A stretch of DNA of 64,000 bases from Acidimicrobiales bacterium (GCA_035536915.1 DATLNE010000010.1:1-64000), one strand, 5' to 3'; positions 49,160 through 57,028 are shown, numbered from the stretch's first letter. Notes: a model not told the origin generated them from the letters alone. Translations and numbers: made by a program.

Positions 49160-49209
49160 GTTCTGGTCCGGGAATCCCGCGCTCTGGCGCGGGATTCCCG
49201 GACCAGAAC
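49160..49209. repeat. 50-bp palindrome A after rpoD
   Basis: A perfect inverted repeat (23-bp stem, four-base loop) between convergent rpoD and a YtxH-like gene; pairing continues outward after a one-base bulge. Without a T tract it could still act as a bidirectional terminator. It is homologous to palindrome B near glyS: 42 of 50 bases identical, with paired changes at positions 5/46, 12/39 and 19/32. Confidence 0.9.
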
Positions 49210-49219
49210 CGACGCGGCG

Positions 49220-49501
49220 CTACCAGTTGGTGGTTGTGCGCAGGTGGGCGTCGACGCCCACGTCGGGGGTCGGGTCGCCCGGCGTCCCGTCGCCGCCGAC
49301 CTTGGAGTCCACCAGGTCGCGGGCACGCTCCACGCCGAGGTCGACGACCGCCTTGGCCTTGTCGGTTGCGGTGTCGAAGGCCTCGGAGCGCTTCACCTTG
49401 CGCAGCATGCGGTTCAACTGCTCGTACCGCTCACGGCCCGCCATCGAGCCGAGGTAGTAGCCGGTGCCGAAGCCGATCATCACGCCCATGCGGAATCTCA
49501 T
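49220..49501 (-). CDS. YtxH-like small membrane-associated protein
   Basis: A 93-residue protein starting GVMIGFGTGYYLGSMAGRER, the glycine-rich single membrane segment typical of YtxH-like proteins, followed by an amphipathic helical, charged tail. Function is unknown. TAGAAC six bases before the ATG may be its -10. Confidence 0.72.
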   Translation of the reverse strand: MRFRMGVMIGFGTGYYLGSMAGRERYEQLNRMLRKVKRSEAFDTATDKAKAVVDLGVERARDLVDSKVGGDGTPGDPTPDVGVDAHLRTTTNW

Positions 49502-49571
49502 GCGCCAGTTCTACCCCGTCCGGCGGGAGGGGACACGAGCGCTGCTAACCTGCGAAGCTCGTTCGGGTCGT

Positions 49572-49644
49572 TCCGGGGTAGCTCAATTGGCAGAGCAACG
49601 GACTGTTAATCCGTTTGTTGAGAGTTCGAGTCTCTCCCCCGGAG
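49572..49644 (+). tRNA. tRNA-Asn (GTT)
   Basis: A complete 73-base cloverleaf: acceptor TCCGGGG/CCCCGGA with discriminator G, D-arm AGCTCAATTGGCAGAGCA, anticodon loop ACTGTTAAT with GTT, and T-arm GAGAGTTCGAGTCTCTC. CCA is not encoded. Confidence 0.96.
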
Positions 49645-49671
49645 CTTTCGCCCGGCACCGGCGGGCGTCCG

Positions 49672-49744
49672 GGGCCGGTAGCTCAGTGGTCAGAGCAGGG
49701 GACTCATAATCCTTCGGTCGCAGGTTCGATCCCTGCCCGGCCCA
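49672..49744 (+). tRNA. tRNA-Met (CAT), elongator type
   Basis: A 73-base cloverleaf with acceptor GGGCCGG/CCGGCCC, discriminator A, D-arm AGCTCAGTGGTCAGAGCA, anticodon loop CTCATAA with CAT, and T-arm GCAGGTTCGATCCCTGC. The lack of three G-C pairs next to the anticodon loop argues against the initiator. A tRNA-Ile2 role cannot be excluded by eye. Confidence 0.9.
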
Positions 49745-49775
49745 CTCGCTGTAGACAATGCGAACCTTTGTCGTC

Positions 49776-50171
49776 CTACGGGGTGAGGGTCACGACGGGA
49801 AGGCCTGGCGCGTTGGCGAGTCGCAGGTCGGTCGTGACCAGCGTGGCGCCGAGGTGATCGGCAAGGGCCACGTAGACGCCGTCCGCGATCGTGAGGTTGC
49901 GCCTACGGAACCATGCGTCGGCAAGGAGCGCTCGGACCTGTACGCGGCGAACAGGAGCACGGAGGAGGCGATCGAACGCGACCCGCACTCGTGTCGCGTC
50001 GTGGGTGCCCTGTTGCTCCGCTCGGCGCAGCACGCTCGCTACTTCTACGAAGTACAGCTCCGGCACCCACGTCTGCGCATCCGCGGGGAGCTTTGCGCGA
50101 AGACGGCGGCCGACGGGCGTACGAAGGAGCATTTCGACGCCCGCAGAGGCGTCGAGCACCACCGAGGTCAA
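49776..50171 (-). CDS. vapC: PIN-domain toxin, VapC family
   Basis: A 131-residue PIN-domain ribonuclease. Metal-binding acids are visible in VVLDASAGVE (Asp7), the central ELYFVEVASVL, TIADGVYVALA and VTTDLRLA. The ATG overlaps the stop of the upstream antitoxin gene, the usual VapBC layout. It lies directly beside the tRNA pair. Confidence 0.88.
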   Translation of the reverse strand: MTSVVLDASAGVEMLLRTPVGRRLRAKLPADAQTWVPELYFVEVASVLRRAEQQGTHDATRVRVAFDRLLRAPVRRVQVRALLADAWFRRRNLTIADGVYVALADHLGATLVTTDLRLANAPGLPVVTLTP

Positions 50172-50338
50172 CGTTCGCCGTGCTCGCGGAACTCGCGGAG
50201 GATCTCTGCCGCGCCGACGTCAACCTCGGTCGCTTCGTCGCCGTCGAGCAGCGCCAACCACTCTTCGAAGCTCAGGGTCGGCTCGTCGTCCTCGATCAAC
50301 ACGATGACCGGATCGTTCGGCACCGCGGCGTCCGTCAT
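50168..50338 (-). CDS. Putative antitoxin paired with VapC
   Basis: A 56-residue acidic protein (IEDDEPTLSFEEWLALLDGD, ending LREFREHGER) immediately upstream of and overlapping vapC. It shows no clear ribbon-helix-helix or AbrB fold, so only position and size suggest an antitoxin. TACCCT exactly seven bases before its ATG supports this start. Confidence 0.68.
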   Translation of the reverse strand: MTDAAVPNDPVIVLIEDDEPTLSFEEWLALLDGDEATEVDVGAAEILREFREHGER

Positions 50339-50345
50339 GCCGATC

Positions 50346-50351
50346 AGGGTA
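50346..50351 (-). promoter_or_regulatory. -10-like TACCCT for the toxin-antitoxin pair
   Basis: On the minus strand TACCCT ends seven bases before the antitoxin ATG at 50338. Confidence 0.45.
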
Positions 50352-50650
50352 CCTCGGACATCAGAGTGCACGAGGGCTGATTGCCCTGCGTTGAACCCGA
50401 GACCCTTTGCCCTACGGCGACAGTCCGACGTGTCCGTCGTCGACAGTGAGGTTCTTATTGTGTCCATCATTCCCGGGACCGTGGTGTTCGTGCCGTTGAA
50501 GAGGCCTGCGAACACCCGGGGCAACGCTGTCGTCGGCGGCGTCGCATCCGACGCACCGCCCCAGCTCTGTCGTGCCGCGATGGCCAACGAGAATCCGACT
50601 CCCATGCCTGCGCTGCTGATGCGCAGCTGAGACGTGGCAGAGTCGTCGAC
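50352..50650. other. Intergenic stretch without a recognisable gene
   Basis: About 300 bases between the antitoxin promoter and the amphi-Trp gene. Frames are open on both strands, but none has the neighbours' codon bias, a ribosome-binding site or a family match. It may be remnant DNA from insertion next to the tRNAs. Confidence 0.5.
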
Positions 50651-50908
50651 ATGGCCGACGACCGTGACGTGGAGAAGGGGTACAGCACCCCGGAAGTAGT
50701 GGCGAAGCTGCGACGCCTCGCCGACGCACTGGAATCCGACAAGCCGTTCCGCATCCAGATTGCAGGCGAGCGCATCCTCGTGCCGCGCCACGCCGAGTTC
50801 AGCATCGAGCACGAGCGGGAGGACGACGAGGAAGAGATCGAGTTCCAGTTGAAGTGGACGCGGGCCCAGGCTGAGGCGGCGGACGAGCCGGAGGGTTCCG
50901 ACGTCTGA
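50651..50908 (+). CDS. Amphi-Trp domain protein
   Basis: An 85-residue protein: a helical start (YSTPEVVAKLRRLADALES) and the domain core FRIQIAGERILVPRHAEFSI followed by EEEIEFQLKWTR. This small domain is widespread and its role is unknown. A strong bidirectional terminator follows. Confidence 0.82.
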   Translation: MADDRDVEKGYSTPEVVAKLRRLADALESDKPFRIQIAGERILVPRHAEFSIEHEREDDEEEIEFQLKWTRAQAEAADEPEGSDV

Positions 50909-50915
50909 CTGACGA

Positions 50916-50947
50916 TGCCCGGGCCGGCGCAACGGCCGGCCCGGGCA
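50916..50947. terminator. Bidirectional terminator between convergent genes
   Basis: TGCCCGGGCCGGC (50916-50928) pairs perfectly with 50935-50947 around a six-base loop, between the stops of the amphi-Trp gene and the lipase gene. T runs are absent. Confidence 0.75.
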
Positions 50948-50959
50948 CGAGTCAGGCGG

Positions 50960-51853
50960 CTACCAGGAGCCGTACAGCAGCGAGTAGTCGCTCCACCGCA
51001 CCGCGTACGGGGCGTCGTACCAGGCGTACCAGGTGCCCCCGTAGTCGTTGTAGTCGACGTCGGCGGTCCGGGAATCGGTGGTGTCGATGTAGTAATCGCT
51101 GTGCACCACGTCGGCGCTCGGGTGGTACAGCACCTTGTGCGATGCGCTCATGGCCACGGCCGATGTCTCCGACACGATCTCGTCGTTGTACGACCCCACG
51201 GCCGTCCAGTCGGTGCCACCGGAGCCCTGCGGGTTCGGTGCGTAGGTCCCCAGCCAGTTCACGAACGAGGAACCGGGCCGCATCTGCTCGCACTGGGTGG
51301 TCCAGCAGAAGCTCGCCCAACCCGTTCCCGAGTGCGGCGTGCCCAGGGTGACGGTGTCTTCGACGTACAGGTACGGCGGGAAGTCGGCGTGGCGGCGGGC
51401 CGTCTGGGCGAGGGCGTAGCGGGCGATGAGGCCGCCCATGGAATGGGCCACGATGTCGACGGTCACGCCCTTGCTCGAATACTCCCGATAGAGCATCCAG
51501 GCCAGTTCGTACCCGAGGTGTTCAAGGCGGACGTAGCGGTCATAGGAGTTGGTGCCTGGGTCGTAGTGGACGCCGGCGGTGCCGTAGTTCTCAAGTGCGC
51601 GGGTGCAGTTGACGTCGCCCTTGTAGTAGCGGACGGTCACCTTCGGGCCGGTCAATCCCCAGGACCGAAGCGTGTTGTCCATGTTCGACCACATGTTGCA
51701 ATCGGTGCCGTCGCCGAAGGCGTTGTACCCGTGGATGTACACGACGGGCTTGCTGCGGTTGTCGGTACGAGCCTCGGCCGCAGGTGTCGGCAGGACGATG
51801 AGTGCAAGGATCACGCCGAACGCGGTCGCGACCTTGCCAAGACGGCTGAACAT
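50960..51853 (-). CDS. Secreted lipase/esterase, alpha/beta hydrolase fold
   Basis: A 297-residue exported triacylglycerol-lipase-like enzyme. The signal peptide ends about AEA (GVILALIVLPTPAAEA). The oxyanion motif is YIHGYN and the nucleophile elbow is VAHSMGGLIARYAL. The acid and histidine are probably in the later VHSDYY/HPSADVVH region. Four cysteines (DCNM, NCTR, FCWTTQC) could form disulfides. GGGGG precedes the ATG at 51853. Confidence 0.85.
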   Translation of the reverse strand: MFSRLGKVATAFGVILALIVLPTPAAEARTDNRSKPVVYIHGYNAFGDGTDCNMWSNMDNTLRSWGLTGPKVTVRYYKGDVNCTRALENYGTAGVHYDPGTNSYDRYVRLEHLGYELAWMLYREYSSKGVTVDIVAHSMGGLIARYALAQTARRHADFPPYLYVEDTVTLGTPHSGTGWASFCWTTQCEQMRPGSSFVNWLGTYAPNPQGSGGTDWTAVGSYNDEIVSETSAVAMSASHKVLYHPSADVVHSDYYIDTTDSRTADVDYNDYGGTWYAWYDAPYAVRWSDYSLLYGSW

Positions 51854-51992
51854 GATTTCCCCCAACCCCAGCCCCACAGGACGATCCCGGGTGGCCGGGC
51901 GGCGAGACTTTCGTTCCGAAGTTGGCCGCTGTCAAGCGACTCTGGTCAATCGCACAAAAACGGGCGAAATCCCCCACCTCGGCGACGAGGAA

Positions 51993-53363
51993 TCACGTGT
52001 CGGCGAACCACAGATGCACGGCGCCCAGCGCCCGCCACGGCGACCATCGGGCCGCCACCTCGGCGAGCGGTGCATCGGTGAGCCGGGCCAACGACCGCCG
52101 CAGCCCCAGGTCGCCGACGGGCAGCGCGTCGGGCTCGCCCAGTCGCATGGCGATGTACTGCGCCGTCCACGGCCCGATGCCGCGCACTTCGGTGAGCGAG
52201 GCCACCAGTTGATCGACACCGACGCTGCGGTCGAGCCGCACGTCGCCGCCTGCGACCGCGGCGGCGAAGGCCCGCACCGCGGCCGCCCGCGCCCGGGTGA
52301 GCCCGCAGCCGTCGAGGTCGCCGGTGGCCACCACCTCTGCGGTGGGGAAGGTGTGGGTCAGGCCGAGTTGCTGCAAGCCGGGCACCGGCGTGCCCAGCCG
52401 TTCGACCAGTCGCCCGGCCAGCGTCGTGGCCCCCGCCACGCTGACCTGTTGGCCGACGATGGCGCGCACGCCGATCTCGAACGCGTCCCAGGCGCCGGGC
52501 ACCCGCAACCCTGGCCGGGCGGCCACGAGCGGCGCGATGACCGGGTCGTCGCCCACGTGACGCAGTGCCTCGGAGAGCGGCGCGTCGAGGGCGAAGATGC
52601 GACGAGCTCGTTCGACCACGTGGATCAAGCCGTCCCAATAGGGCAGGTGGGCTCGCAGCAACAGGTGGTCGGGCCCGCCCTCGCTGATCTCCAGCACGCC
52701 AGGGTCGCCGTCGACCACCACCGTGCGCCGGTACACGCCGTCGGCGACGTCCTCCACATGGGGGATGGCTCGGGCCGCGGCGTAGGCGAGCAGCCGTTCC
52801 CAGTCGAGGGGACCGTCGAACGGGAGCCGGAGCACGAGCCCGCCGTCGGCCACCAGTCGGTCGGCGCGCCGACGACGAGCGCGCAACTCGCCGGGCGACG
52901 CCCGGAAGACCTCGTGGCACGCCCGGTTGAGCTGGCGCAGGCTGCCGAACCCGGCGGCGAAGGCGATGTCGGTGACGGTGAGGTCGGTGTCGTCGAGCAA
53001 CCGCCGGGCGAAGTGCGCCCGCCGCGACCGAGCCAACTGGTCGGGCGTGACGCCGACGTGTTCCGCGAACAGCCGCCTGAGGTGGCGGGCCGAGATCCCG
53101 AGCCGGGCACCGAGGTCGGTTTCCGTGCCGCCGTCGAGCGCCCCGTCCACGATCAGTTGCACGGCCCGGCAGACGAGTTCGGGAGCGGACAGCTCCGTGG
53201 GCTGCGGCGAACGATACGGCCGGCAGCGGAGGCACGCCCGGAACCCCGAGGCTTCGGCCGCTGCCGCCAAATCGAAGGACCGCACGTTGGCCGGGTTGGG
53301 CTTGGCCGGGCACCCGGGCCGGCAGTAGATGCCGGTGGTCACGACGGCCGAGAACGTGCTCAT
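51993..53363 (-). CDS. Ada-type regulator fused to AlkA DNA-3-methyladenine glycosylase
   Basis: A 456-residue alkylation-repair protein. The Ada zinc domain binds with Cys14, Cys18, Cys44 and Cys47 (IYCRPGC, CLRC); one cysteine takes methyl from phosphotriesters and switches the protein to an activator. An AraC-type helix-turn-helix follows (IAFAAGFGSLRQLNRACHE). The C-terminal AlkA glycosylase has VRAIVGQQVSVAGA and VRGIGPWTAQYIAMRL, with the catalytic Asp in PVGDLGLR. It diverges from ogt over a four-half-site operator. Confidence 0.94.
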   Translation of the reverse strand: MSTFSAVVTTGIYCRPGCPAKPNPANVRSFDLAAAAEASGFRACLRCRPYRSPQPTELSAPELVCRAVQLIVDGALDGGTETDLGARLGISARHLRRLFAEHVGVTPDQLARSRRAHFARRLLDDTDLTVTDIAFAAGFGSLRQLNRACHEVFRASPGELRARRRRADRLVADGGLVLRLPFDGPLDWERLLAYAAARAIPHVEDVADGVYRRTVVVDGDPGVLEISEGGPDHLLLRAHLPYWDGLIHVVERARRIFALDAPLSEALRHVGDDPVIAPLVAARPGLRVPGAWDAFEIGVRAIVGQQVSVAGATTLAGRLVERLGTPVPGLQQLGLTHTFPTAEVVATGDLDGCGLTRARAAAVRAFAAAVAGGDVRLDRSVGVDQLVASLTEVRGIGPWTAQYIAMRLGEPDALPVGDLGLRRSLARLTDAPLAEVAARWSPWRALGAVHLWFADT

Positions 53364-53396
53364 GCTCTCGGTATAGCGACAGGAGGCACGGTCGGG

Positions 53397-53441
53397 CCGG
53401 ACATATCCGGACATGCTGACAGGCTGTCCGAATCTGTCCGG
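53397..53441. promoter_or_regulatory. Four-half-site operator between ada-alkA and ogt
   Basis: Four copies of CCGGACA/TGTCCGG occur as two direct pairs facing each other. The starts at 53397 and 53407 are one helical turn apart, as are those at 53425 and 53435 (the 53425 copy reads TGTCCGA). This symmetric array in the divergent promoter is a good candidate for binding by the Ada-type activator. Confidence 0.72.
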
Positions 53442-53473
53442 CATCGGACGCCGGCATGCGTCATCCTCAAGCC

Positions 53474-53956
53474 ATGCCGATGACGCTCTGGACCCGCACG
53501 CCGTCGCCCATCGGCGACCTGCTCCTCGTCGGCGACGGCGACGTCCTCAACGGGCTCTACGTGGCCGATCACGAGAAGTGTGCCGTCATCACCTCGGAGT
53601 GGAAACAGGACGACGACGCCTTCGAGGACGTCAGGCGGCAGTTGGGCGAGTACTTCGCCGGCACCCGGCGCACGTTCGACCTGCGCATCGAACTGCACGG
53701 CTCGCCGTTCCAGCGCCAGGTGTGGGACGCGCTGCTCGAGGTGCCCTACGGCGAGACAGCGAGCTACGGCCAGATCGCCCGCCGCCTGGGCCGTCCCACA
53801 GCGGCCCGTGCCGTCGGGGCCGCCAACGGCCGCAACCCGGTGTCGATCATCGTGCCGTGCCACCGGGTGATCGGCGCGAGCGGCACCCTCACCGGCTACG
53901 GGTGGGGGACCGACCGCAAGGCCTGGCTGCTCGACCACGAAGCCCCAGCCCGGTAG
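53474..53956 (+). CDS. ogt: Methylated-DNA-protein cysteine methyltransferase
   Basis: Removes alkyl groups from O6-alkylguanine onto its own cysteine. The 160-residue protein has [40 protein letters not shown] with the acceptor cysteine in PCHRV, and [16 protein letters not shown] 53474 was chosen from three nearby in-frame ATGs (53456, 53474, 53480). Shared operator with ada-alkA points to an alkylation response. Confidence 0.95.
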   Translation: MPMTLWTRTPSPIGDLLLVGDGDVLNGLYVADHEKCAVITSEWKQDDDAFEDVRRQLGEYFAGTRRTFDLRIELHGSPFQRQVWDALLEVPYGETASYGQIARRLGRPTAARAVGAANGRNPVSIIVPCHRVIGASGTLTGYGWGTDRKAWLLDHEAPAR

Positions 53957-53957
53957 C

Positions 53958-54605
53958 TCAGGGGCGGATGCGCACCGGCGTGCCCAAGGGGACGCGGCGG
54001 GAGACCTCTTCGGCGTGGTCGTCGCGCAGGCGGATGCACCCGGCCGTGACCGCCCGGCCGATGAGGTCGGGCCTGCCCGTGCCGTGGATGCCGAGCCGGC
54101 CTTCGCCGCCGTTGAAGTCGTGGAGCACCTCGGAGAACCCCGACAGCCCCAGGGCATACACGCCGTACAGCGGGTCGGGCACGTCGCGTTTGACCGAGCT
54201 CTCGACGTAGAAATCGCCCACCGGCGTGGGCGTGCGGGGCTTGCCGACGGCGACGGGCGCATCGAGCACCACCCGTGCACCCCAGCGCAGGGTGAGACGG
54301 CGGGCGCTCACCGAGACGTCGAGCCGGTAGCGCGTCTCCGTCAGCCGCACGTCGTCGGCCCGCACCCACGCAGTGCTCCCGTTGGGTCGCAACGGCACCT
54401 TCACCCGGAGCCACTCGCCGTCGCACCCGACGACGAGGAACACCACCGGCAGGCCGAAGGCGTCGGGGTGGTCGAGGTACCGCCACGGCAACGGCGCACC
54501 GGCGCGGCCGTAGAGGGGTACCCGGTCGACCGCAGCGCGGGCCACGACAGCGGTGGCTCCCTCGGCAAACGGCCAGGCGACGGCGTTCACCGGCGTCACG
54601 CTCAT
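53958..54605 (-). CDS. L,D-transpeptidase (YkuD) with SH3-like start
   Basis: A 215-residue peptidoglycan transpeptidase that forms 3-3 cross-links. The catalytic block is LGIHGTGRPDLIGRAVTAGC followed by IRL; the usual serine before GC is alanine preceded by threonine (TAGC). An SH3-like region with DGEWLRVKVPLRPNGSTAWV precedes it. No signal peptide is evident, although the enzyme should act outside the membrane. ATG overlaps the stop of the NlpC gene. Confidence 0.88.
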   Translation of the reverse strand: MSVTPVNAVAWPFAEGATAVVARAAVDRVPLYGRAGAPLPWRYLDHPDAFGLPVVFLVVGCDGEWLRVKVPLRPNGSTAWVRADDVRLTETRYRLDVSVSARRLTLRWGARVVLDAPVAVGKPRTPTPVGDFYVESSVKRDVPDPLYGVYALGLSGFSEVLHDFNGGEGRLGIHGTGRPDLIGRAVTAGCIRLRDDHAEEVSRRVPLGTPVRIRP

Positions 54606-55657
54606 GGGGTCACCCGTGCTGGTTCGCAGGCGTAAATGCGGCCCCCCGCGTCGAGCAGGCGGCAACCGTCGTCGGACACCGCCATCGCCACCACCGGTTC
54701 CTCGGTGCGGCAGCCGCCCACCGGTTCGGCGTCACCGAAGGCCGACACTTCTCCCGCCGCGTCGGCCAGCCAGTAGCCCAGGCCCGACGGCGTCGCCGCC
54801 ATGGCGACCACCGGCACGGTCGCCCCCGCTCGACCTCCGTACTGGCGGGCGTCGCCGTGGGCGGACACGCAACCGGTGGCGTGGGCCACCCAGTACCCCA
54901 GGCCCGACGGCGTGGCGGCCATTGCCATGGCCGGGCCTCGGCCGTCGCCGTGGTGGCCTGCGTCCCCGAAGGCCGACACCCGCCCTCCGGAGTCGACCGT
55001 CCAGTAACCCGGCCCGGTCGGCGTGGCGGCCATGGCCACCACCGGCGCGGGTGCGTCGCCGCAGGCCGTGGCGTCACCGAAGGGCACCACCCGTCCGTCG
55101 GCCGAGGCGACCCAATAGCCGAGTCCCGACGGCGTGGCCACGATCGCTGCGGCCCGCCCCTCGATGCCCGCGCCGCCGACCACGCGGCCGCTGCGTTCGA
55201 GCACCAACCCGCCTGCCAGCCCGATGGCACGCCGCACCTCGTATTGCCACGGCGGCACCTCGCCGGCGACGCCGGGCCTGCGCACGCCGAGAGGACGGCC
55301 CTTCTCGGCCGGCGCGATCACCCGCACGCCGCCGCCGATCGACGAGGCCTCCACCACCTGCCCGTCACCGACCCAGATGACGACGTGGTTCACCCCGCGG
55401 TACGGCGGCCCGTTCGCCAGGGCGTTGTCGTAGAACACGAGGTCGCCTGCCTGCAGGTCGTCAATGGGCGAGGGCGGCAGCGCCTGCAACTGGTCGATGG
55501 AGGCGCGGGGGAGGGCCACGCCGGCCAGCCCCCACGCCCACTGCACCAAGCTGGAGCAGTCGAACGAGCTGGTGTCGACGGCCGACGCTCCGTACTCATA
55601 GGGCCGCCCGACCATCGACAGCGCCAAGGCGACGGCGACCTCGCCTGCGAGCGTCAT
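54602..55657 (-). CDS. NlpC/P60 cysteine peptidase with C-terminal 40-residue repeats
   Basis: The N-terminal NlpC/P60 domain (about 1-120) has catalytic Cys34 in FDCSSLVQWAWG and histidine in NHVVIWVGDG; such enzymes cut cell-wall stem peptides. The rest consists of about five repeats of a TPSGLGYWVAxADGxVxxFGDA pattern, probably a beta-propeller or fibrous wall-binding array. No signal peptide is visible: the NlpC fold starts within the first 15 residues. ATG overlaps the S13 peptidase stop. Confidence 0.88.
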   Translation of the reverse strand: MTLAGEVAVALALSMVGRPYEYGASAVDTSSFDCSSLVQWAWGLAGVALPRASIDQLQALPPSPIDDLQAGDLVFYDNALANGPPYRGVNHVVIWVGDGQVVEASSIGGGVRVIAPAEKGRPLGVRRPGVAGEVPPWQYEVRRAIGLAGGLVLERSGRVVGGAGIEGRAAAIVATPSGLGYWVASADGRVVPFGDATACGDAPAPVVAMAATPTGPGYWTVDSGGRVSAFGDAGHHGDGRGPAMAMAATPSGLGYWVAHATGCVSAHGDARQYGGRAGATVPVVAMAATPSGLGYWLADAAGEVSAFGDAEPVGGCRTEEPVVAMAVSDDGCRLLDAGGRIYACEPARVTP

Positions 55658-56772
55658 TGCTCGACCAACGCCACCACGGCGGCATCGACGGCAGCCGTGG
55701 CGTCGGCCTGCGAAGGCGCGCCGGTCAACGTCACTGCGAAGCGCAAGGAACGGCCCGATGTGGTGGTGGCGTAGCCCGCCAGGTTCACCGTGCCGTGCAG
55801 GCGCCGGGTGCCGGTCTTGGCCTGGACCGCCCCTGCCGCTGCCGTGCCGCGGAACCGAGCCGCCAACGTGCCCGAGGTACCGGCCACGGGCAGGCAGCGA
55901 CGGAACGCGTCGCCCACGGCGGTGCCCGCCATGGCCCGCAGCCACGCCACCTGGCGCCGCGCCGTGTCGGTCGTCGCCGCAGCCAGTCCCGAACCGTCCG
56001 CGCTCGTCGTGCCGCCGGCACGGGGAACGCGGAGTCGTGCCGCGACGGCATCGACGGCCGCCAACCCGCCTGCCGTGGTGCCGCCCCCCAGTTCCTTGGT
56101 GAGCAGTTCGGCGGTGAACGAATCGGACGCCCGCACCATGTCGGCCACGATCGACACCCAAGGCGCCGAGCTGTGTTCGGCCACCACGACGGCGTCGGCC
56201 GGTGCGACGCCGAGGCGCCACCCGCCGCCGACCGCCACCCCCGCCTCCCCCAAGGCGTCGACCACCCGCACCGCGTTGGCGGCTACCGGGTCGGCCACGT
56301 AGTCGTCGTCGCGTCGGTACCGGTTGCGGTCGAGCACGAAGGCCGACAGCGGCCCCATGAAACCGGGGACGTAGTAGTCCTTCCATCCGGGCACGGAGCA
56401 CAGGCGGTCGTGGCGGGTGTCGTCGACCACCAACGAGCGCACCTGCCTCACCCCGGAGGCAGCCGCCGCGGCGCACAGGCGCGCCAAGTCGTCGGCACCG
56501 AAGGTGGGGTCGCCCGACGCCACGAACACGAGGTCGTCGCCCGTCGTGCGCAGCGAGGTGCAGAACCGCAAGCCCGGTCCCGCGTCGAGCAGTACCGCCC
56601 CCGCGGTCGACAGCTTCTGCAGCGAGTTGCTCTCCAGCACGAGGTCGCCGCCGATGTCGACGACCACGCCCGCCCCCTCCTCCTCCACGACGACGGCAAC
56701 CGCCGTGGCACCGCAGCGGAAGAGGGGCTCGGCCGTCGACGCGGCGGCGTCAGCCCCCAGGGTGGTGGTCAG
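55654..56772 (-). CDS. S13-family D-Ala-D-Ala carboxypeptidase (PBP4-like), variant
   Basis: A 372-residue penicillin-binding peptidase. SxxK is SLQK (in LESNSLQKLSTAG), the second motif reads SDS instead of SDN (ASDSFTAELLTKELGG), and the third is KTG (VQAKTGTRRLHG). No ATG, GTG or TTG fits the N-terminus. CTG at 56772 overlaps the TGA of the upstream small peptide (CTGA) and is the best start. No signal peptide is visible from it. Confidence 0.82.
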   Translation of the reverse strand: MTTTLGADAAASTAEPLFRCGATAVAVVVEEEGAGVVVDIGGDLVLESNSLQKLSTAGAVLLDAGPGLRFCTSLRTTGDDLVFVASGDPTFGADDLARLCAAAAASGVRQVRSLVVDDTRHDRLCSVPGWKDYYVPGFMGPLSAFVLDRNRYRRDDDYVADPVAANAVRVVDALGEAGVAVGGGWRLGVAPADAVVVAEHSSAPWVSIVADMVRASDSFTAELLTKELGGGTTAGGLAAVDAVAARLRVPRAGGTTSADGSGLAAATTDTARRQVAWLRAMAGTAVGDAFRRCLPVAGTSGTLAARFRGTAAAGAVQAKTGTRRLHGTVNLAGYATTTSGRSLRFAVTLTGAPSQADATAAVDAAVVALVEQ

Positions 56773-56882
56773 CCGGGATACGCGACGCGAGCGCCGCCTG
56801 TGACCTCGGTGGCTTCGCCTTCTTCGGGAGCCAGGTCTTCGACCTCGTCGTCGGCCGGTGCGTCGTTCTCGTTGTCGGGCAT
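56769..56882 (-). CDS. 37-residue acidic peptide with double-glycine motif
   Basis: A very acidic peptide (MPDNENDAPADDEVEDLAPE at the start) ending EVTGGARVAYPG. The DLAPEEGEATEVTGG stretch resembles leaders of ribosomal peptides cut after Gly-Gly (residues 29-30), leaving a seven-residue tail. GGAGGG lies seven bases before the ATG and a good promoter is further upstream, so it is clearly expressed. It heads the operon S13-NlpC/P60-L,D-transpeptidase. No peptide-modifying enzyme or C39 exporter is present here. Confidence 0.7.
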   Translation of the reverse strand: MPDNENDAPADDEVEDLAPEEGEATEVTGGARVAYPG

Positions 56883-56913
56883 CGTTCGCCCTCCTTCGTC
56901 TCGCGGAAGACGG

Positions 56914-56942
56914 ACAGTACGAACGGCACCCCGAGCCGTCAA
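56914..56942 (-). promoter_or_regulatory. Sigma-A-type promoter for the peptide/peptidoglycan operon
   Basis: On the minus strand TTGACG (56942-56937) and TACTGT (56919-56914) are separated by 17 bases, about 32 bases upstream of the peptide ATG. This is the best -35/-10 pair seen in the window. Confidence 0.7.
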
Positions 56943-57028
56943 GGGTCGCCACGACCCGATGCTTACTTTTGCTAGCAGAGGGGTAACAGTTGTGAACACA
57001 CCCACCGACTGCGGAGGAAGCAAGCACA

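Noticed and set aside
49745-51992. A full genomic island or prophage at the tRNAs
   Set aside because: No integrase, transposase or phage gene and no tRNA-end repeat was found; only a toxin pair and some gene-poor DNA.
54602-55300. Regular DNA repeats that could suggest a CRISPR-like array
   Set aside because: The periodicity is that of protein repeats in an intact reading frame; repeat units diverge and there are no spacers. No CRISPR array was seen anywhere in the window.
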